From the NCBI RefSeq assembly GCF_022179445.1, contig NZ_BPQU01000025.1:1-64000 (forward strand): a DNA stretch of 64,000 bases, given 5' to 3'. The stretch's first letter is position 1, and each line of letters starts with the position of its first letter. The DNA is from Methylobacterium mesophilicum. Lineage in GTDB: Bacteria; Pseudomonadota; Alphaproteobacteria; Rhizobiales; Beijerinckiaceae. Under the pieces are notes generated by a model. It worked only from the letters and a program-made list of their open reading frames with translations. It did not search any database and was not told where the DNA came from. Below are positions 49,230-59,152 of this stretch, piece by piece. The position numbers were made by a program, and so were the translations under genes.

Positions 49230-51062
49230 TCAGGCGTCGGCCGGAGCCAGATCGACGATCCGCAGCTGCGCCCGCTCGGCACCGCGCCAGCGGTCGCAGG
49301 ACAGGGTGCCGGCGACGTGCATCTCCTGGCCGATGCTCCGAAGCAGGGCTTGGCCGAGCGGCCGCTCGCCGGCCCGAAAGCAGATCGCGCCGACGGCCTG
49401 CCCGTCGCGGCTGCGCAGGCGCGCGCGGACATGCCCGGTGCCGACCACGGCGGCATCGACCAGACGGTGACGGCCGAGCGCGAAGACCGGCTCCGGCGCG
49501 CCCTGCCCGAACGGACCGGCGCGCTGGAGCAGCCGCACGGTCTCGGCGGTTGCGCCGCCGGCGCTCAACCCGCCGTCGATCAGCAGGGCGTCGGCGGCCC
49601 GTGAGACGGCGACGCTGGCGCCGAGCAACGCGGCGAGATGGGTCTCGAAGCGCGGGATGTCGTCGGCCCGCAGGGTGACGCCCGCCGCCATGGCGTGGCC
49701 GCCGCCCTTGCTCGCCAGCCCGGCCTCGACGCAGGCCCGGACGGCCAGGCCGAGATCGGCCCCGGGGATCGAGCGCCCGGAACCGGTGGCGCTGCCGTCG
49801 GGCCTGATCGCGAACGCGAAGGCCGGCCGGTTGAAGCGCTCCTTCAGCCGCGCCGCGATCAGCCCGACGATGCCCGGATGCCATGCGGCGTCCCCGGTCA
49901 CCAGGACGGCGCGTGCCGGATCGAGGGTCAGGGCGCGGTCCATCTCGGCTTCCGCCTCCGCCACCGCATGGGCCTCGATGGCCTGACGCTCGCGGTTGAG
50001 ACGGTCGAGGTCCGCGGCGATGCGGGCGGCCTCGGCGGGATCCGCGGTGGTGAGCAGGCGCGCCCCCAGCGCCGAATCCCCAATTCGGCCGCCGGCATTG
50101 ATCCGCGGCCCGAGCACGAAGCCGAGATGCCACGCTTCCGGGGGCTCGCTGAGCGAGGCGGCGTCGAGCAGAGCGGCCAGGCCGGTCCGGCCCCGGTGGC
50201 GCATCACCGTCAGCCCCTGGGTCACGAAGGCGCGGTTCAGGCCCACCAGCGGCACGACGTCGGCGACGGTCGCCAGCGCCACGAGGTCGAGGGCATCGGT
50301 GAGCGCCGGCTCGGGGCGATGTGGCCCGAAGAAGCCGTCCCGGCGCAGGGCACGGTTCAGGGCGGCGAGGGTCAGGAACACCACACCGGCGGCGCAGAGA
50401 TGGCCGAGCCCGGAGAGGTCGTCGAGGCGGTTCGGGTTCACCACGGCCCGGGCCGGGGGCAGCACCTCGGCCGCCGCGTGATGGTCCAGGACGATCACGT
50501 CGAGGCCAAGCTTCTCGGCCTCCTCCAGCGGGCCGTGGCCGCTGGTGCCGCAATCGACGCAGACCAGTAGCGTCGCCCCCTCGGCTGCGAGCGCGGTGAT
50601 CGCTGCGACGTTGGGTCCGTAGCCCTCGGTGATCCGGTCGGGAATGTGGATTGGGGCCCGGAGGCCGAGCTGGCGCAGGTAGCCGGCGAGCATCGCGGCG
50701 CTGGCCGCGCCGTCGACGTCGTAATCGCCGAACACGGCGACGATCTCCCCGCGCCGGATCGCGCGGACCAGCCGCCGCACGGCCACATCCATGTCGAGAA
50801 GCGTATCCGGATCCGGCATCAGGTCGCGCAGGCGCGGCGCCAGATGCCGGGCGGCCTCGTCCGGGGCCACCTGCCGACCGGCCAGGACCCGGGCCAGCAG
50901 CTCCGGCAGGCCGTGGGCCTGGACCATCTTGGCGATCTGGTTCTGCACCGCCGGGCCGGCACAGCGCTCCTGCCAGCGCCGTCCGGTCACGGATGCTGAG
51001 ACGCCCAGGAACGGCGGCGGTTCGGTGATCGGCGAGGCGGTGGCGGCGGACACGGGTTGCAC
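49230..51062 (-). CDS. recJ: Single-stranded-DNA exonuclease RecJ
   Basis: 610 aa. DHH phosphoesterase: metal-binding 'FGDYDVDG' (111-118) and DHH at 193-195, later 'GGHAMAAGVTL' of DHHA1, and a C-terminal OB-fold. 5'-3' degradation of single-stranded DNA in recombination and mismatch repair. The first ~30 residues look non-conserved; a later start is possible. Confidence 0.93.
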   Translation of the reverse strand: MQPVSAATASPITEPPPFLGVSASVTGRRWQERCAGPAVQNQIAKMVQAHGLPELLARVLAGRQVAPDEAARHLAPRLRDLMPDPDTLLDMDVAVRRLVRAIRRGEIVAVFGDYDVDGAASAAMLAGYLRQLGLRAPIHIPDRITEGYGPNVAAITALAAEGATLLVCVDCGTSGHGPLEEAEKLGLDVIVLDHHAAAEVLPPARAVVNPNRLDDLSGLGHLCAAGVVFLTLAALNRALRRDGFFGPHRPEPALTDALDLVALATVADVVPLVGLNRAFVTQGLTVMRHRGRTGLAALLDAASLSEPPEAWHLGFVLGPRINAGGRIGDSALGARLLTTADPAEAARIAADLDRLNRERQAIEAHAVAEAEAEMDRALTLDPARAVLVTGDAAWHPGIVGLIAARLKERFNRPAFAFAIRPDGSATGSGRSIPGADLGLAVRACVEAGLASKGGGHAMAAGVTLRADDIPRFETHLAALLGASVAVSRAADALLIDGGLSAGGATAETVRLLQRAGPFGQGAPEPVFALGRHRLVDAAVVGTGHVRARLRSRDGQAVGAICFRAGERPLGQALLRSIGQEMHVAGTLSCDRWRGAERAQLRIVDLAPADA

Positions 51063-51189
51063 CCTACACCGTGTGGGCCCCGGGCGCGCGGGCGCGACAG
51101 CAACAGCGGCCGCGCTCGACCGTGAGCCGGCACGACAAAGGGGCGCGCATCGCTGCCCGCCCCTCGCCGAAACCGAACCCCAGGGTGTC

Positions 51190-52587
51190 TCAGAACGCCT
51201 TGAGGATGTTGTCGACCACCTTCTTGGCGTCGCCGAACAGCATCATGGTGTTGTCGCGGAAGAACACCTCGTTCTCGACACCGGCATAGCCCGAGCCCAT
51301 GCCGCGCTTGATGAACAGCACCGTCTTGGCCCGCTCCACGTCCAGGATGGGCATGCCGTAGATCGGCGAGGCTTTGTCGGTCTTCGCGGCCGGGTTGGTG
51401 ACGTCGTTGGCGCCGATCACGAAGGCCACGTCGGCCTGCGGGAACTCGCCGTTGATGTCCTCCAGCTCGAACACCTCGTCGTAGGGCACGTTCGCCTCCG
51501 CGAGCAGCACGTTCATGTGGCCCGGCATGCGGCCCGCGACCGGGTGGATGGCGTACTTCACGTCGACGCCCTCCTTCTTCAGCATGTCGGCCATCTCGCG
51601 CAGGGAGTGCTGCGCCTGCGCGACCGCCATGCCGTAGCCCGGGACGATGATCACCCGCTCGGCGTTCTTCATGATGTAGGCCGCGTCGTCGGCCGAGCCC
51701 TGCTTGACCGGGCGCGTCTCGACCTGACCCGGGCCGGCGGCCGCCGTATCGCCGCCGAAGCCGCCCAGGATGACCGAGATGAACGACCGGTTCATCGCGT
51801 GGCACATGATGTACGACAGGATCGCGCCCGAGGAGCCGACCAGCGAGCCGGTGATGATCAGAGCGAGGTTGCCGAGGGTGAAGCCGATGCCGGCCGCCGC
51901 CCAACCCGAGTACGAATTGAGCATCGACACGACGACGGGCATGTCGGCGCCGCCGATCGGGATGATGAGCAGGCCGCCCAGGGCGAAGGACAGCAGCACG
52001 ATCAGCCAGAACACTGCCTTGCTCTCGTTGCCGATGAACAGGGCGATCAGCACCACCAGCGCCACCGCGATGCCGATGTTGATCAGGTGCCGCTGGGGCA
52101 GCATGATCGGCTTGCCGGACATCCGCCCGTCGAGCTTGGCGAAGGCGATGACCGAGCCGGTGAAGGTGATCGCACCGATCGCGGCGCCCAGCGCCATCTC
52201 GAACAGCGACTGCTTGTGGATGTGGCCGTTCTCGAGGATGCCCACCGCCTGCGGCGCGTAGAGGGTCGCCGCGGCGCCAGCCACGGCAGCCAAGCCGACC
52301 AGCGAGTGGAACGCGGCCACGAGTTGCGGCATCGCCGTCATCGGGACGCGCTTGGCGATGACCGCGCCCGCGCCGCCGCCGATGCCGATGCCGAGGATCA
52401 CGAGGATCCAGGCGCCGAAGCCGGCCGGCGGATGGCCGATCAGCGTGGTCAGCACGGCGAGCGCCATGCCGATCATGCCGTAGAGGTTACCCTGCCGCGA
52501 CGTGGTCGGGTGCGAGAGCCCCCGCAACGCCATGATGAACAGGACGCCGGCGACGATGTAGAGAAGGGCGGAGACGTTCTGGGACAT
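51190..52587 (-). CDS. pntB: NAD(P) transhydrogenase subunit beta
   Basis: 465 aa. About nine N-terminal membrane segments, then the NADP(H)-binding domain III with 'VPGYGMAVAQAQH', 'HPVAGRMPGHMNVLL' and 'VIGANDVTNPAAKTD'. Couples proton flow to NADPH formation. Last gene of pntAA-pntAB-pntB, starting 4 bp after pntAB. Confidence 0.95.
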   Translation of the reverse strand: MSQNVSALLYIVAGVLFIMALRGLSHPTTSRQGNLYGMIGMALAVLTTLIGHPPAGFGAWILVILGIGIGGGAGAVIAKRVPMTAMPQLVAAFHSLVGLAAVAGAAATLYAPQAVGILENGHIHKQSLFEMALGAAIGAITFTGSVIAFAKLDGRMSGKPIMLPQRHLINIGIAVALVVLIALFIGNESKAVFWLIVLLSFALGGLLIIPIGGADMPVVVSMLNSYSGWAAAGIGFTLGNLALIITGSLVGSSGAILSYIMCHAMNRSFISVILGGFGGDTAAAGPGQVETRPVKQGSADDAAYIMKNAERVIIVPGYGMAVAQAQHSLREMADMLKKEGVDVKYAIHPVAGRMPGHMNVLLAEANVPYDEVFELEDINGEFPQADVAFVIGANDVTNPAAKTDKASPIYGMPILDVERAKTVLFIKRGMGSGYAGVENEVFFRDNTMMLFGDAKKVVDNILKAF

Positions 52588-52591
52588 CGTC

Positions 52592-53047
52592 TCAGGCCTT
52601 CTTCTTGTACATGCCGAGCATGCGCTGGGTCACGAGGAAGCCACCGAAGATATTCACGCTGGCCAGCACGATGCCGATGAAGCCGAATGCGCGGGCCCAG
52701 CCGGTGCCCTTCTCCAGAAGCGGCACGCCGGCCGCCAGGAGTGCGCCGACGATGATCACCGACGAGATCGCGTTGGTGACCGACATCAGCGGGGTGTGCA
52801 GCGCGGGGGTCACGGACCAGACGACGTAGTAGCCGACGAAGATCGCCAGCACGAAGATGGCGAACTGGAAGATGAAGGGATCGACGGCCCCGCCGGTGGC
52901 GGCGCTGATCCCATGGCCCATCCCGGCCGCGATGGCCTGGGCCTGGTCGGCCGCGTTGCGGGCGACATCGGCGGCTGCGCGCGCCGCGTCGGCCAGGACG
53001 CGGGTCTGATCAGCGGCCTGATCGGGAGGGACGACAAGGTTTGCCAT
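52592..53047 (-). CDS. pntAB: NAD(P) transhydrogenase subunit alpha part 2
   Basis: 151 aa. Three to four membrane segments ('FQFAIFVLAIFVGYYVVWSVTP', 'ALHTPLMSVTNAISSVI'), the membrane part of PntA that is a separate polypeptide in alphaproteobacteria. The N-terminal ~45 residues are Ala/Asp-rich and variable. 24 bp after pntAA. Confidence 0.93.
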   Translation of the reverse strand: MANLVVPPDQAADQTRVLADAARAAADVARNAADQAQAIAAGMGHGISAATGGAVDPFIFQFAIFVLAIFVGYYVVWSVTPALHTPLMSVTNAISSVIIVGALLAAGVPLLEKGTGWARAFGFIGIVLASVNIFGGFLVTQRMLGMYKKKA

Positions 53048-53071
53048 ACTGCTTCTCCTCGCGATCGGTCT

Positions 53072-54301
53072 TCAGCGGGCGTCGGACGGGGCCGGGGCGG
53101 GCTCGGCCTTACCGGTCTCCGACTTGGCCAGACCCACGGCGGCAGCTTCCGAAGCCGGCCCGTCGGTCTTCGCCTGGAACGAGGCGTGGACCACGGAACC
53201 GTCACGGGTCAGGTTGGTGGCCTTCACCAGCTCGTCGTCCCAGTTGATCGCCAGCGCCTTCGACTCCTTGTCGATCAGGGTCTCGACGAAGGCGTAGAGG
53301 TTGCGCGCGTAGAGGCTCGACGCCGTGGCGGCGAGGCGCCCCGGCACGTTGGTGTGGCCGACGATCTTCACGCCGCGATCGGTCACCACCACCTCACCCG
53401 GCTTGGCGCCCGCGACGTTGCCGCCGCGCTCGACCGCGAGATCGATCAGGACCGAGCCAGGCTTCATCGAGGCGACCATCTCCTCGGAGACCAGCTTCGG
53501 GGCCGGACGGCCGGGAATCAGCGCCGTGGTGATGACGATGTCCTGCTTGGCGATGTGGCCCTTCACCAGCTCGGCCTGCTTGGCCTGGTAGCCCGCCGAC
53601 ATCTCCTTGGCGTAGCCGCCCGCGGTCTCGGCCTGCTTGAACTCGTCGTCCTCGACCGCGACGAACTTGGCGCCGAGGGACTCGACCTGTTCCTTGGTGG
53701 CGGGGCGCACGTCCGTGGCGGTCACCACCGCGCCCAGGCGCCGGGCGGTGGCGATCGCCTGGAGGCCGGCGACCCCGACGCCCATGATGAACACGCGGGC
53801 CGCCGGCACGGTGCCGGCCGCCGTCATCATCATCGGCATGGCGCGGCCGTACTCGGCGGCGCCGTCGACGACCGCGCGATAGCCGGCGAGGTTCGCCTGC
53901 GAGGAGAGCACGTCCATCACCTGCGCACGGGTGATGCGGGGCATCAGCTCCATGGCGAAGCCCGAGACGCCGGCTTCGGCCATCGCCTTCAGCGCGGGCT
54001 CGTTGCCGTAGGGATCCATGATCGCGACCACGGTGGCGCCGCGCTTGAGCAGCGACAGCTCCTCTTCGGCCGGCCGCCGGACCTTCAAGACGAGGTCGGC
54101 ATCCCGTGCCGCGTCGGCGGCGCTGCCGGCGATCTCGGCCCCGGCCGCCTCGTATTCGGAATCCAGGACCCCGGCCTTCTGCCCGGCCCCCGCCTGCACG
54201 GTGATGTCGACACCGAGCGCCTTGAACTTTTTGACGGTCTCCGGGACCGCGGCCACCCGCGGCTCCGCAGAGTCCGTCTCGGACAGCACAGCGATGCGCA
54301 T
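53072..54301 (-). CDS. pntAA: NAD(P) transhydrogenase subunit alpha part 1
   Basis: 409 aa. NAD(H)-binding domain I, related to alanine dehydrogenase: 'ETDSAEPRVAAVPETVKKFKALG', 'RVFIMGVGVAGLQAIATARRLGA' (Rossmann) and 'TALIPGRPAPKLV'. The C-terminus is a Pro/Ala-rich tail. The 187-bp upstream region likely carries the operon promoter. Confidence 0.94.
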   Translation of the reverse strand: MRIAVLSETDSAEPRVAAVPETVKKFKALGVDITVQAGAGQKAGVLDSEYEAAGAEIAGSAADAARDADLVLKVRRPAEEELSLLKRGATVVAIMDPYGNEPALKAMAEAGVSGFAMELMPRITRAQVMDVLSSQANLAGYRAVVDGAAEYGRAMPMMMTAAGTVPAARVFIMGVGVAGLQAIATARRLGAVVTATDVRPATKEQVESLGAKFVAVEDDEFKQAETAGGYAKEMSAGYQAKQAELVKGHIAKQDIVITTALIPGRPAPKLVSEEMVASMKPGSVLIDLAVERGGNVAGAKPGEVVVTDRGVKIVGHTNVPGRLAATASSLYARNLYAFVETLIDKESKALAINWDDELVKATNLTRDGSVVHASFQAKTDGPASEAAAVGLAKSETGKAEPAPAPSDAR

Positions 54302-54488
54302 GCGAGGCTTCCCCTGGATAAGCTTGGCCTCCCGAATGCGCGAACCGGCACGGCTTTTCGAGACGCGAATGAAGATTGCGCTGATGGAATAAGTGGGAAT
54401 GTAACCCGCGGGCTGCCGACAGGACAGCCGCGCTTCAACGCGTCATCGAACCGCTCGTCCAATCGGGCGCGCGGTTATCTTCGCGCGA

Positions 54489-54782
54489 TCAGGCGAAGGC
54501 CAGGTAGAGGAACAGGAGAATCGCCACCACGAGGGGGCCGCGCCAGCCGATCGCGGGGGCAAGCGCCCCGACGGCGCCGGCGGCACCCGACACGATCACG
54601 CTGAGGATCGCCAGCAGCCAGGCTTCGCGGATGCCGCCCACGGCGAGGGCCAGCACCCAGCAGATCACCACCCCGGTGCCGATCTCGACGAAGCGAACGA
54701 AGCCGCGATAGGTCTGCTCGTGGGTGCTTGCGTCCATCGCCGGGCTGTAGGTGTGCCCGCCCACCGTCTCACTCTCGGCCAT
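54489..54782 (-). CDS. aa3-type cytochrome c oxidase subunit IV-like protein
   Basis: 97 aa from ATG 54782. The polar start 'YSPAMDASTHEQTYRGFVRFV' matches the bacterial aa3 subunit IV family (single-span), although this one has two to three spans. It commonly sits just upstream of pntAA in alphaproteobacteria, so a link with transhydrogenase rather than oxidase is possible. Confidence 0.75.
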   Translation of the reverse strand: MAESETVGGHTYSPAMDASTHEQTYRGFVRFVEIGTGVVICWVLALAVGGIREAWLLAILSVIVSGAAGAVGALAPAIGWRGPLVVAILLFLYLAFA

Positions 54783-54906
54783 CGTGCGCTCGTTTCCCTT
54801 GGATGCGACTTCTTGTGGTCGCATTGGGATGTAGCTCAAGCGTTTTCCTGCCGCAATCGGACGCACGCAAGTTGATTGCCCCCTCGGTGGACTCCCGAAG
54901 GGCCAA

Positions 54907-56268
54907 CTAGGCCGGCATCGGCAATCCGGCCTGGGTCAGGATCTGACTCTGCCGCTGCGCCAGCTCCTCCAGCGAGAAGTGCTCGATCTCGGCCTCGAAC
55001 AGCTGGTGATAGTTCAGCTCCGACCGGAGATGGAGGAACACCGCTCCGAGGCCCACGGCGGCCCGGTCCATGAACACGAACTCCTGCGGCACCGTCACCG
55101 GGCCCCGCTCCTTTAGAGCCTGGTGCACCTGGAACGCCTGACTCCGGCCGTACTCGCCCGGTTTGACCCCATCGGCCACGGTGCGGGTGCGATCCTCCAG
55201 GAGCGGGCCATAAATGAACCGCGCCCAGATGTTCAGGATCTCGATCTTCTCCTTGTCGAGGTTCTTGAAGCCCCAGACCTCGTAGGCGTGGACGATTCGC
55301 GCGCCATCGTCCTCCAGCAGGCCCCGATACAGATCGACGACGCCGCCGACGAAGCGGGGATGGAAGATCCGCACGCAGCCGTAATCCAGCAGGTTGATGC
55401 CGGCCGCCTCGCCGCCCTCGGAGAAGACCGTGTAGTTGCCGAGATGCGGGTCGCCGTGGATGACGGCCGCACGGCTGAACGGGTGCCACCACGCCTTGAA
55501 CATCGACTGCGCGATGCGGTTGCGAACCTCGACGGGCTCCTCGGCGAAGCTCAGGATCTTGGCGCCGTCGAGCCAGCTCAGGGTGAGCAGGCGCTTGGTC
55601 GACAGGTCCGGATAGACCCGCGGCACACGCACGGCGTCGATATCCTTGAGGACCTCGCCGTAAAGGCTGGCGTGCTTCGCCTCGTGCTCGTAATCCAGTT
55701 CCTCGCGGACCCGGGCGCCGATCTCCTTGGCGATCTCGCGGGTATCGAGCCAGCTGTTCATGCGCCGGTGAAGCGCGAAGGCGATCTCGAGCTGCTTCAG
55801 GTCGGCCTCCACGGCCGATTGCATGTCGGGATACTGGAGCTTGCAGGCCAGCAATTCGCCATCCGTCGTGGTCGCCCGGTGGACCTGTCCCAGCGAGGCC
55901 GCGGCCGCGGGCTTCAGGTCGAAACTGCCGAATCGGCACTGCCAGCCGATCCCCAGCTCGGATTGCATCCGGCGCTTCACGAATGCGGCGCCCATGGGTG
56001 GCGCATCGGCCTGGAGCTTTTGGAGTTCCGCCGCGTATTCGGGCGGCAGCAGGTCGGGAATGGTGGCCAGAAGCTGCGCCACCTTCATGATCGGACCTTT
56101 CAACCCGCCGAGAGCCTGCGCCAGGGCCGCTGCGCTGGTCGTCCCCTCCTTGCCGAACAGCCGGGACATCGCCATCCGCGCGGCGACGCCGCCGACATTG
56201 GCGCCTACGCTGGCGTAGCGGCCCGCGCGGGCGGAGAAGCGATTGGCTTCGCGGTCGGTCTCGGCCAT
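54907..56268 (-). CDS. ABC1/UbiB-family atypical kinase-like protein
   Basis: 453 aa. Atypical kinase marks: KxGQ-like 'GPIMKVAQLLA' (Gly replaced by Ala), 'AAASLGQVHRA', 'VIHGDPHLGNY' (catalytic loop) and 'LLDYGCVRI' (DFG-like). The family includes UbiB/COQ8 ATPases of quinone metabolism. No TM tail like UbiB's. Monocistronic; likely function in lipid/quinone physiology, not proven. Confidence 0.88.
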   Translation of the reverse strand: MAETDREANRFSARAGRYASVGANVGGVAARMAMSRLFGKEGTTSAAALAQALGGLKGPIMKVAQLLATIPDLLPPEYAAELQKLQADAPPMGAAFVKRRMQSELGIGWQCRFGSFDLKPAAAASLGQVHRATTTDGELLACKLQYPDMQSAVEADLKQLEIAFALHRRMNSWLDTREIAKEIGARVREELDYEHEAKHASLYGEVLKDIDAVRVPRVYPDLSTKRLLTLSWLDGAKILSFAEEPVEVRNRIAQSMFKAWWHPFSRAAVIHGDPHLGNYTVFSEGGEAAGINLLDYGCVRIFHPRFVGGVVDLYRGLLEDDGARIVHAYEVWGFKNLDKEKIEILNIWARFIYGPLLEDRTRTVADGVKPGEYGRSQAFQVHQALKERGPVTVPQEFVFMDRAAVGLGAVFLHLRSELNYHQLFEAEIEHFSLEELAQRQSQILTQAGLPMPA

Positions 56269-56353
56269 TGTCCAGGATCTTCCTCGGTGCAGACTTGGAC
56301 ATAAGCCTTCGCCGGCGGCGCACCAGAGCGCCGGGTCGCTGCGCCGCGGCGTC

Positions 56354-56761
56354 TCAGCCGGCCGGCCAGTTGTCTCGGATCCAACGGGTCAGGCCGGATT
56401 CGTCGATCTCGCCCGCCGCGAGGCCGCGTATCATCACCACAGCCTCAGCCTCGTCGGCGATGAAATCGATGTCGTTGAGGCCGAGGAACGTGATGAGCGC
56501 CAGAAGGGCAGCCCGCTTGTTGCCGTCGATGAACGGGTGGTTCTTGGCGATACCGAAAGCGTAGGCTGCTGCGAGTTCGGCCAGGTCGATCCGAGCGCCA
56601 TCCGCGGCATAGGCAATTCGATTGACCGGCCGTCCGAGCGCCGATTCGAGGGCTCCCTCGTCGCGCAGGCCGGGAGGCCCGCCGAACTGCTTCAACTGCA
56701 GGGCGTGGAACGCTTTGACGAGTTCGCTCGTGAGCCAAACGATCTCGTGATCGGTGCTCAT
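56354..56761 (-). CDS. doc: Doc/Fic-family toxin
   Basis: 135 aa, Doc-like length. Motif HPFIDGNKR (75-83) is the Fic active site that binds nucleotide; 'GLRDEGALESALGRP' is typical of the Doc N-terminus. P1 Doc phosphorylates EF-Tu; the present motif has Gly where P1 Doc has Ala, so phosphotransfer rather than AMPylation is not certain. Overlaps the AbrB-type antitoxin by 4 bp. Confidence 0.9.
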   Translation of the reverse strand: MSTDHEIVWLTSELVKAFHALQLKQFGGPPGLRDEGALESALGRPVNRIAYAADGARIDLAELAAAYAFGIAKNHPFIDGNKRAALLALITFLGLNDIDFIADEAEAVVMIRGLAAGEIDESGLTRWIRDNWPAG

Positions 56762-56982
56762 TTCGCCAGTTCCGCCAGTGCATTCCGGTAGGTCTTCATC
56801 GCCTTCTTGGCGATTTTCATGCCCTTCTCGAACGCCGGGTCATAAGGGGAAAGCCGCACCGAGCCGTCTGCATTCTCGGTCACGTAGAGCCAATCGCCCT
56901 GCGCGAGATTCAGCTTTCCGAGAAAATCCTTGGGCAGGATCAGGCCCGTGGAGTTGCCGACGCGCTTCACCTCGAGCTTCAT
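56758..56982 (-). CDS. AbrB/MazE-type antitoxin
   Basis: 74 aa from ATG 56982, with GGAGG before it. SpoVT-AbrB domain: 'VKRVGNSTGLILPKDFLGKLNLAQGD', a DNA-binding beta-hairpin homodimer. The C-terminal helix 'FEKGMKIAKKAMKTYRNALA' should cover the Doc toxin. First gene of the pair; it should autorepress through the inverted repeat just upstream. Confidence 0.9.
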   Translation of the reverse strand: MKLEVKRVGNSTGLILPKDFLGKLNLAQGDWLYVTENADGSVRLSPYDPAFEKGMKIAKKAMKTYRNALAELAK

Positions 56983-56991
56983 GACCAACCT

Positions 56992-57024
56992 CCGCGGTGT
57001 TTTACGCGATGTATAACACCGCGG
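56992..57024 (-). promoter_or_regulatory. Operator-promoter of the AbrB-Doc pair
   Basis: Inverted repeat CCGCGGTGTT (56992-57001) / AACACCGCGG (57015-57024) with 13-bp spacer. On the minus strand TATACAT lies inside, a good -10 box, so a bound antitoxin would block it. The -35 (TTCCAG) is weak. Confidence 0.6.
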
Positions 57025-57043
57025 CGGCGTGCCTGGAAGTGGT

Positions 57044-58915
57044 TCAGGCCCCCACCTCCATACCTTCCAGCTCGACGATCATCCCCTCGATCATCCCGAG
57101 CCCGATCTGCCAGAAACCCGGGTCCCGGGCGTCCAGGCCGAACGGTGCGAGCAACTCGCCGTAAGGCTTCGAGCCGCCGGCCGCGAGTAGCGCGAAGTAG
57201 CGGTCCACGAAACCGGATTCGGCCTTCGCGTAGACTCCGTAGAGCGAGTTCACGAGGCAGTCGCCGAACGCGTAGGCGTAGACGTAGAACGGCGAGTGGA
57301 TGAAGTGGGGGATGTAGGCCCAGAACGGCTCGTAGCCCGCATCCAGGGTGATGGCGGGCCCCAGCGATTCCGCCTGGACCGAGAGCCAGAGGGCGTTGAT
57401 CTGGTCGCTGGTCAACTCGCCCTTGGCGCGGGCGAGGTGGACCTTCCGCTCGAACGAATAGAACGCGATCTGGCGCACGACCGTGTTGATCATGTCCTCG
57501 ACCTTCGCGGCGAGCATGGCCCGGCGCTGCGTCGTGTCGGTGGTCGCCGCCAGCAGCTTGCGGAAGGTCAGCATCTCGCCGAACACGCTGGCCGTCTCGG
57601 CGAGCGTCAGGGGCGTCGGCGCCATCAGGGCGCCGTTCGGACCGGCCAGCACCTGGTGGACGCCGTGGCCGAGTTCGTGGGCGAGCGTCATCACGTCCCG
57701 CGGTTTCCCCTGATAGTTCACGAGGACGTAGGGGTGGACCGAAGGGACGGTCGGATGCGCGAAGGCGCCCGGCGCCTTGCCGGGCCGCGTCGGCGCGTCG
57801 ATCCAGCGCTCGTCGAAGAACCGCTTCGCGATCCCGGCCATCTTCGGCGAGAACGCGTCGTAGGCCGACAGAACGGTGTCGCGGGCCTCCGTCCAGGGAA
57901 TCGTGCGCTGCTCGACCCTCGGGAGCGGCGCGTTGCGGTCCCAGTAGGGCAGCGCATCCTGGCCGAACCACTTGGCCTTCAGCCGGTAGTAGCGGTGCGA
58001 GAGCCGCGGATAGGCCGCCTGCACGGCATCGACCAGGGCGGCCACCACCTCGGGCTCGACCCGGTTGGCGAGATGGCGCGCGTCGGCGACGTCCTTGAAC
58101 CCGCGCCAGCGGTCGGAGATCTCCTTGTCCTTGGCGAGCGTGTTGGTGATCAGCGTGAACACGCGGAGATTGCCGCGCAGGACTTCACTGATCGCACCCG
58201 CAGCCTCGCGGCGCACGGCGCCGTCCGGATCCTGCAGCTTGTTGAGCGTCGGCTCGAGCGGCATCTGCTCGCCCTGGACGGTGAAGCGCAGGGCCGCGAT
58301 CGTTTCGTTGAAGAGCCGGTCCCAGGCGGCGTTGGCCGTGACCGACTTCTCCAGGAACAGCTTCTCGGTGCGGTCGTCGAGCTGGTGCGGCTTCTCGCGC
58401 CGCAGATCCTCGATCCAGGGCGCGTAATGCGCCAGCGGTCCCTGGGACATCGCGGCATCCATCACCGCATCGTCGACCCGGTTCAGCTCGAGGGCGAAGA
58501 ACAGCAGGTCGGCCGAGGCATCGGTCAGGCGCTCGCGGGTGTCTCCGTAGAACTTGGCCCGCGCCTCGTCGGTCGTGTCCCCGGAATAGATCAGGCCGGC
58601 GAACGACATCAGCTTGCCGAGCAGATCCTCGATGCCCTCGTACGCCTTGACCGCCTCGGCGAGGCGCTCGGACGCGTTCTCCGCTGCGGCCAGCTCGGCG
58701 ATCCGGCCGGCATAGCGGTCTGAAAATCCGCGGCACATCTCCTCGGCCCGGGCCATGTCGGCTGCGAATTCCGGGGCATCGAGACCGGAATAGAGGTCCG
58801 ACAGATCCCATTCCGGAAGATGGCCGAGGTCGACGGCCTTGGCGGCGGCGCGTGCGGCGCTCACGCCCTCGGGCAGACGGACGTTCACCGGCGAAGCGGT
58901 GGTGCTCGGCATCAT
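57044..58915 (-). CDS. M3-family oligoendopeptidase (PepF-like)
   Basis: 623 aa from ATG 58915; a second Met follows directly. Zn site HELGH (413-417) inside 'TLAHELGHGVHQ', then 'ETASVFGEML' with the third ligand Glu. M3B oligopeptidases cut short peptides in the cytoplasm. An upstream open extension is not conserved in character. Confidence 0.92.
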   Translation of the reverse strand: MMPSTTASPVNVRLPEGVSAARAAAKAVDLGHLPEWDLSDLYSGLDAPEFAADMARAEEMCRGFSDRYAGRIAELAAAENASERLAEAVKAYEGIEDLLGKLMSFAGLIYSGDTTDEARAKFYGDTRERLTDASADLLFFALELNRVDDAVMDAAMSQGPLAHYAPWIEDLRREKPHQLDDRTEKLFLEKSVTANAAWDRLFNETIAALRFTVQGEQMPLEPTLNKLQDPDGAVRREAAGAISEVLRGNLRVFTLITNTLAKDKEISDRWRGFKDVADARHLANRVEPEVVAALVDAVQAAYPRLSHRYYRLKAKWFGQDALPYWDRNAPLPRVEQRTIPWTEARDTVLSAYDAFSPKMAGIAKRFFDERWIDAPTRPGKAPGAFAHPTVPSVHPYVLVNYQGKPRDVMTLAHELGHGVHQVLAGPNGALMAPTPLTLAETASVFGEMLTFRKLLAATTDTTQRRAMLAAKVEDMINTVVRQIAFYSFERKVHLARAKGELTSDQINALWLSVQAESLGPAITLDAGYEPFWAYIPHFIHSPFYVYAYAFGDCLVNSLYGVYAKAESGFVDRYFALLAAGGSKPYGELLAPFGLDARDPGFWQIGLGMIEGMIVELEGMEVGA

Positions 58916-59152
58916 GTCTCGCGATCCTGTTGGGGGGCTCATCCTCGTACCGTGATATCGAGCGCGCGGCCACGCGTTCAACGGCACCGGCCGCCCCGAC
59001 GCTGTGACGACCGAATGCAAACGTCGTTAAGCGCCACTTTACGTCTCTCCGGCACCCTACGGTTCGAAACGAAACAGTCGCCGACTCAGGCGGTGCGGTG
59101 CGGGCCTGTCCCGAGCCGTCTCCGGGCCTGACGCGCCGCGCAGGGAGCCGCC

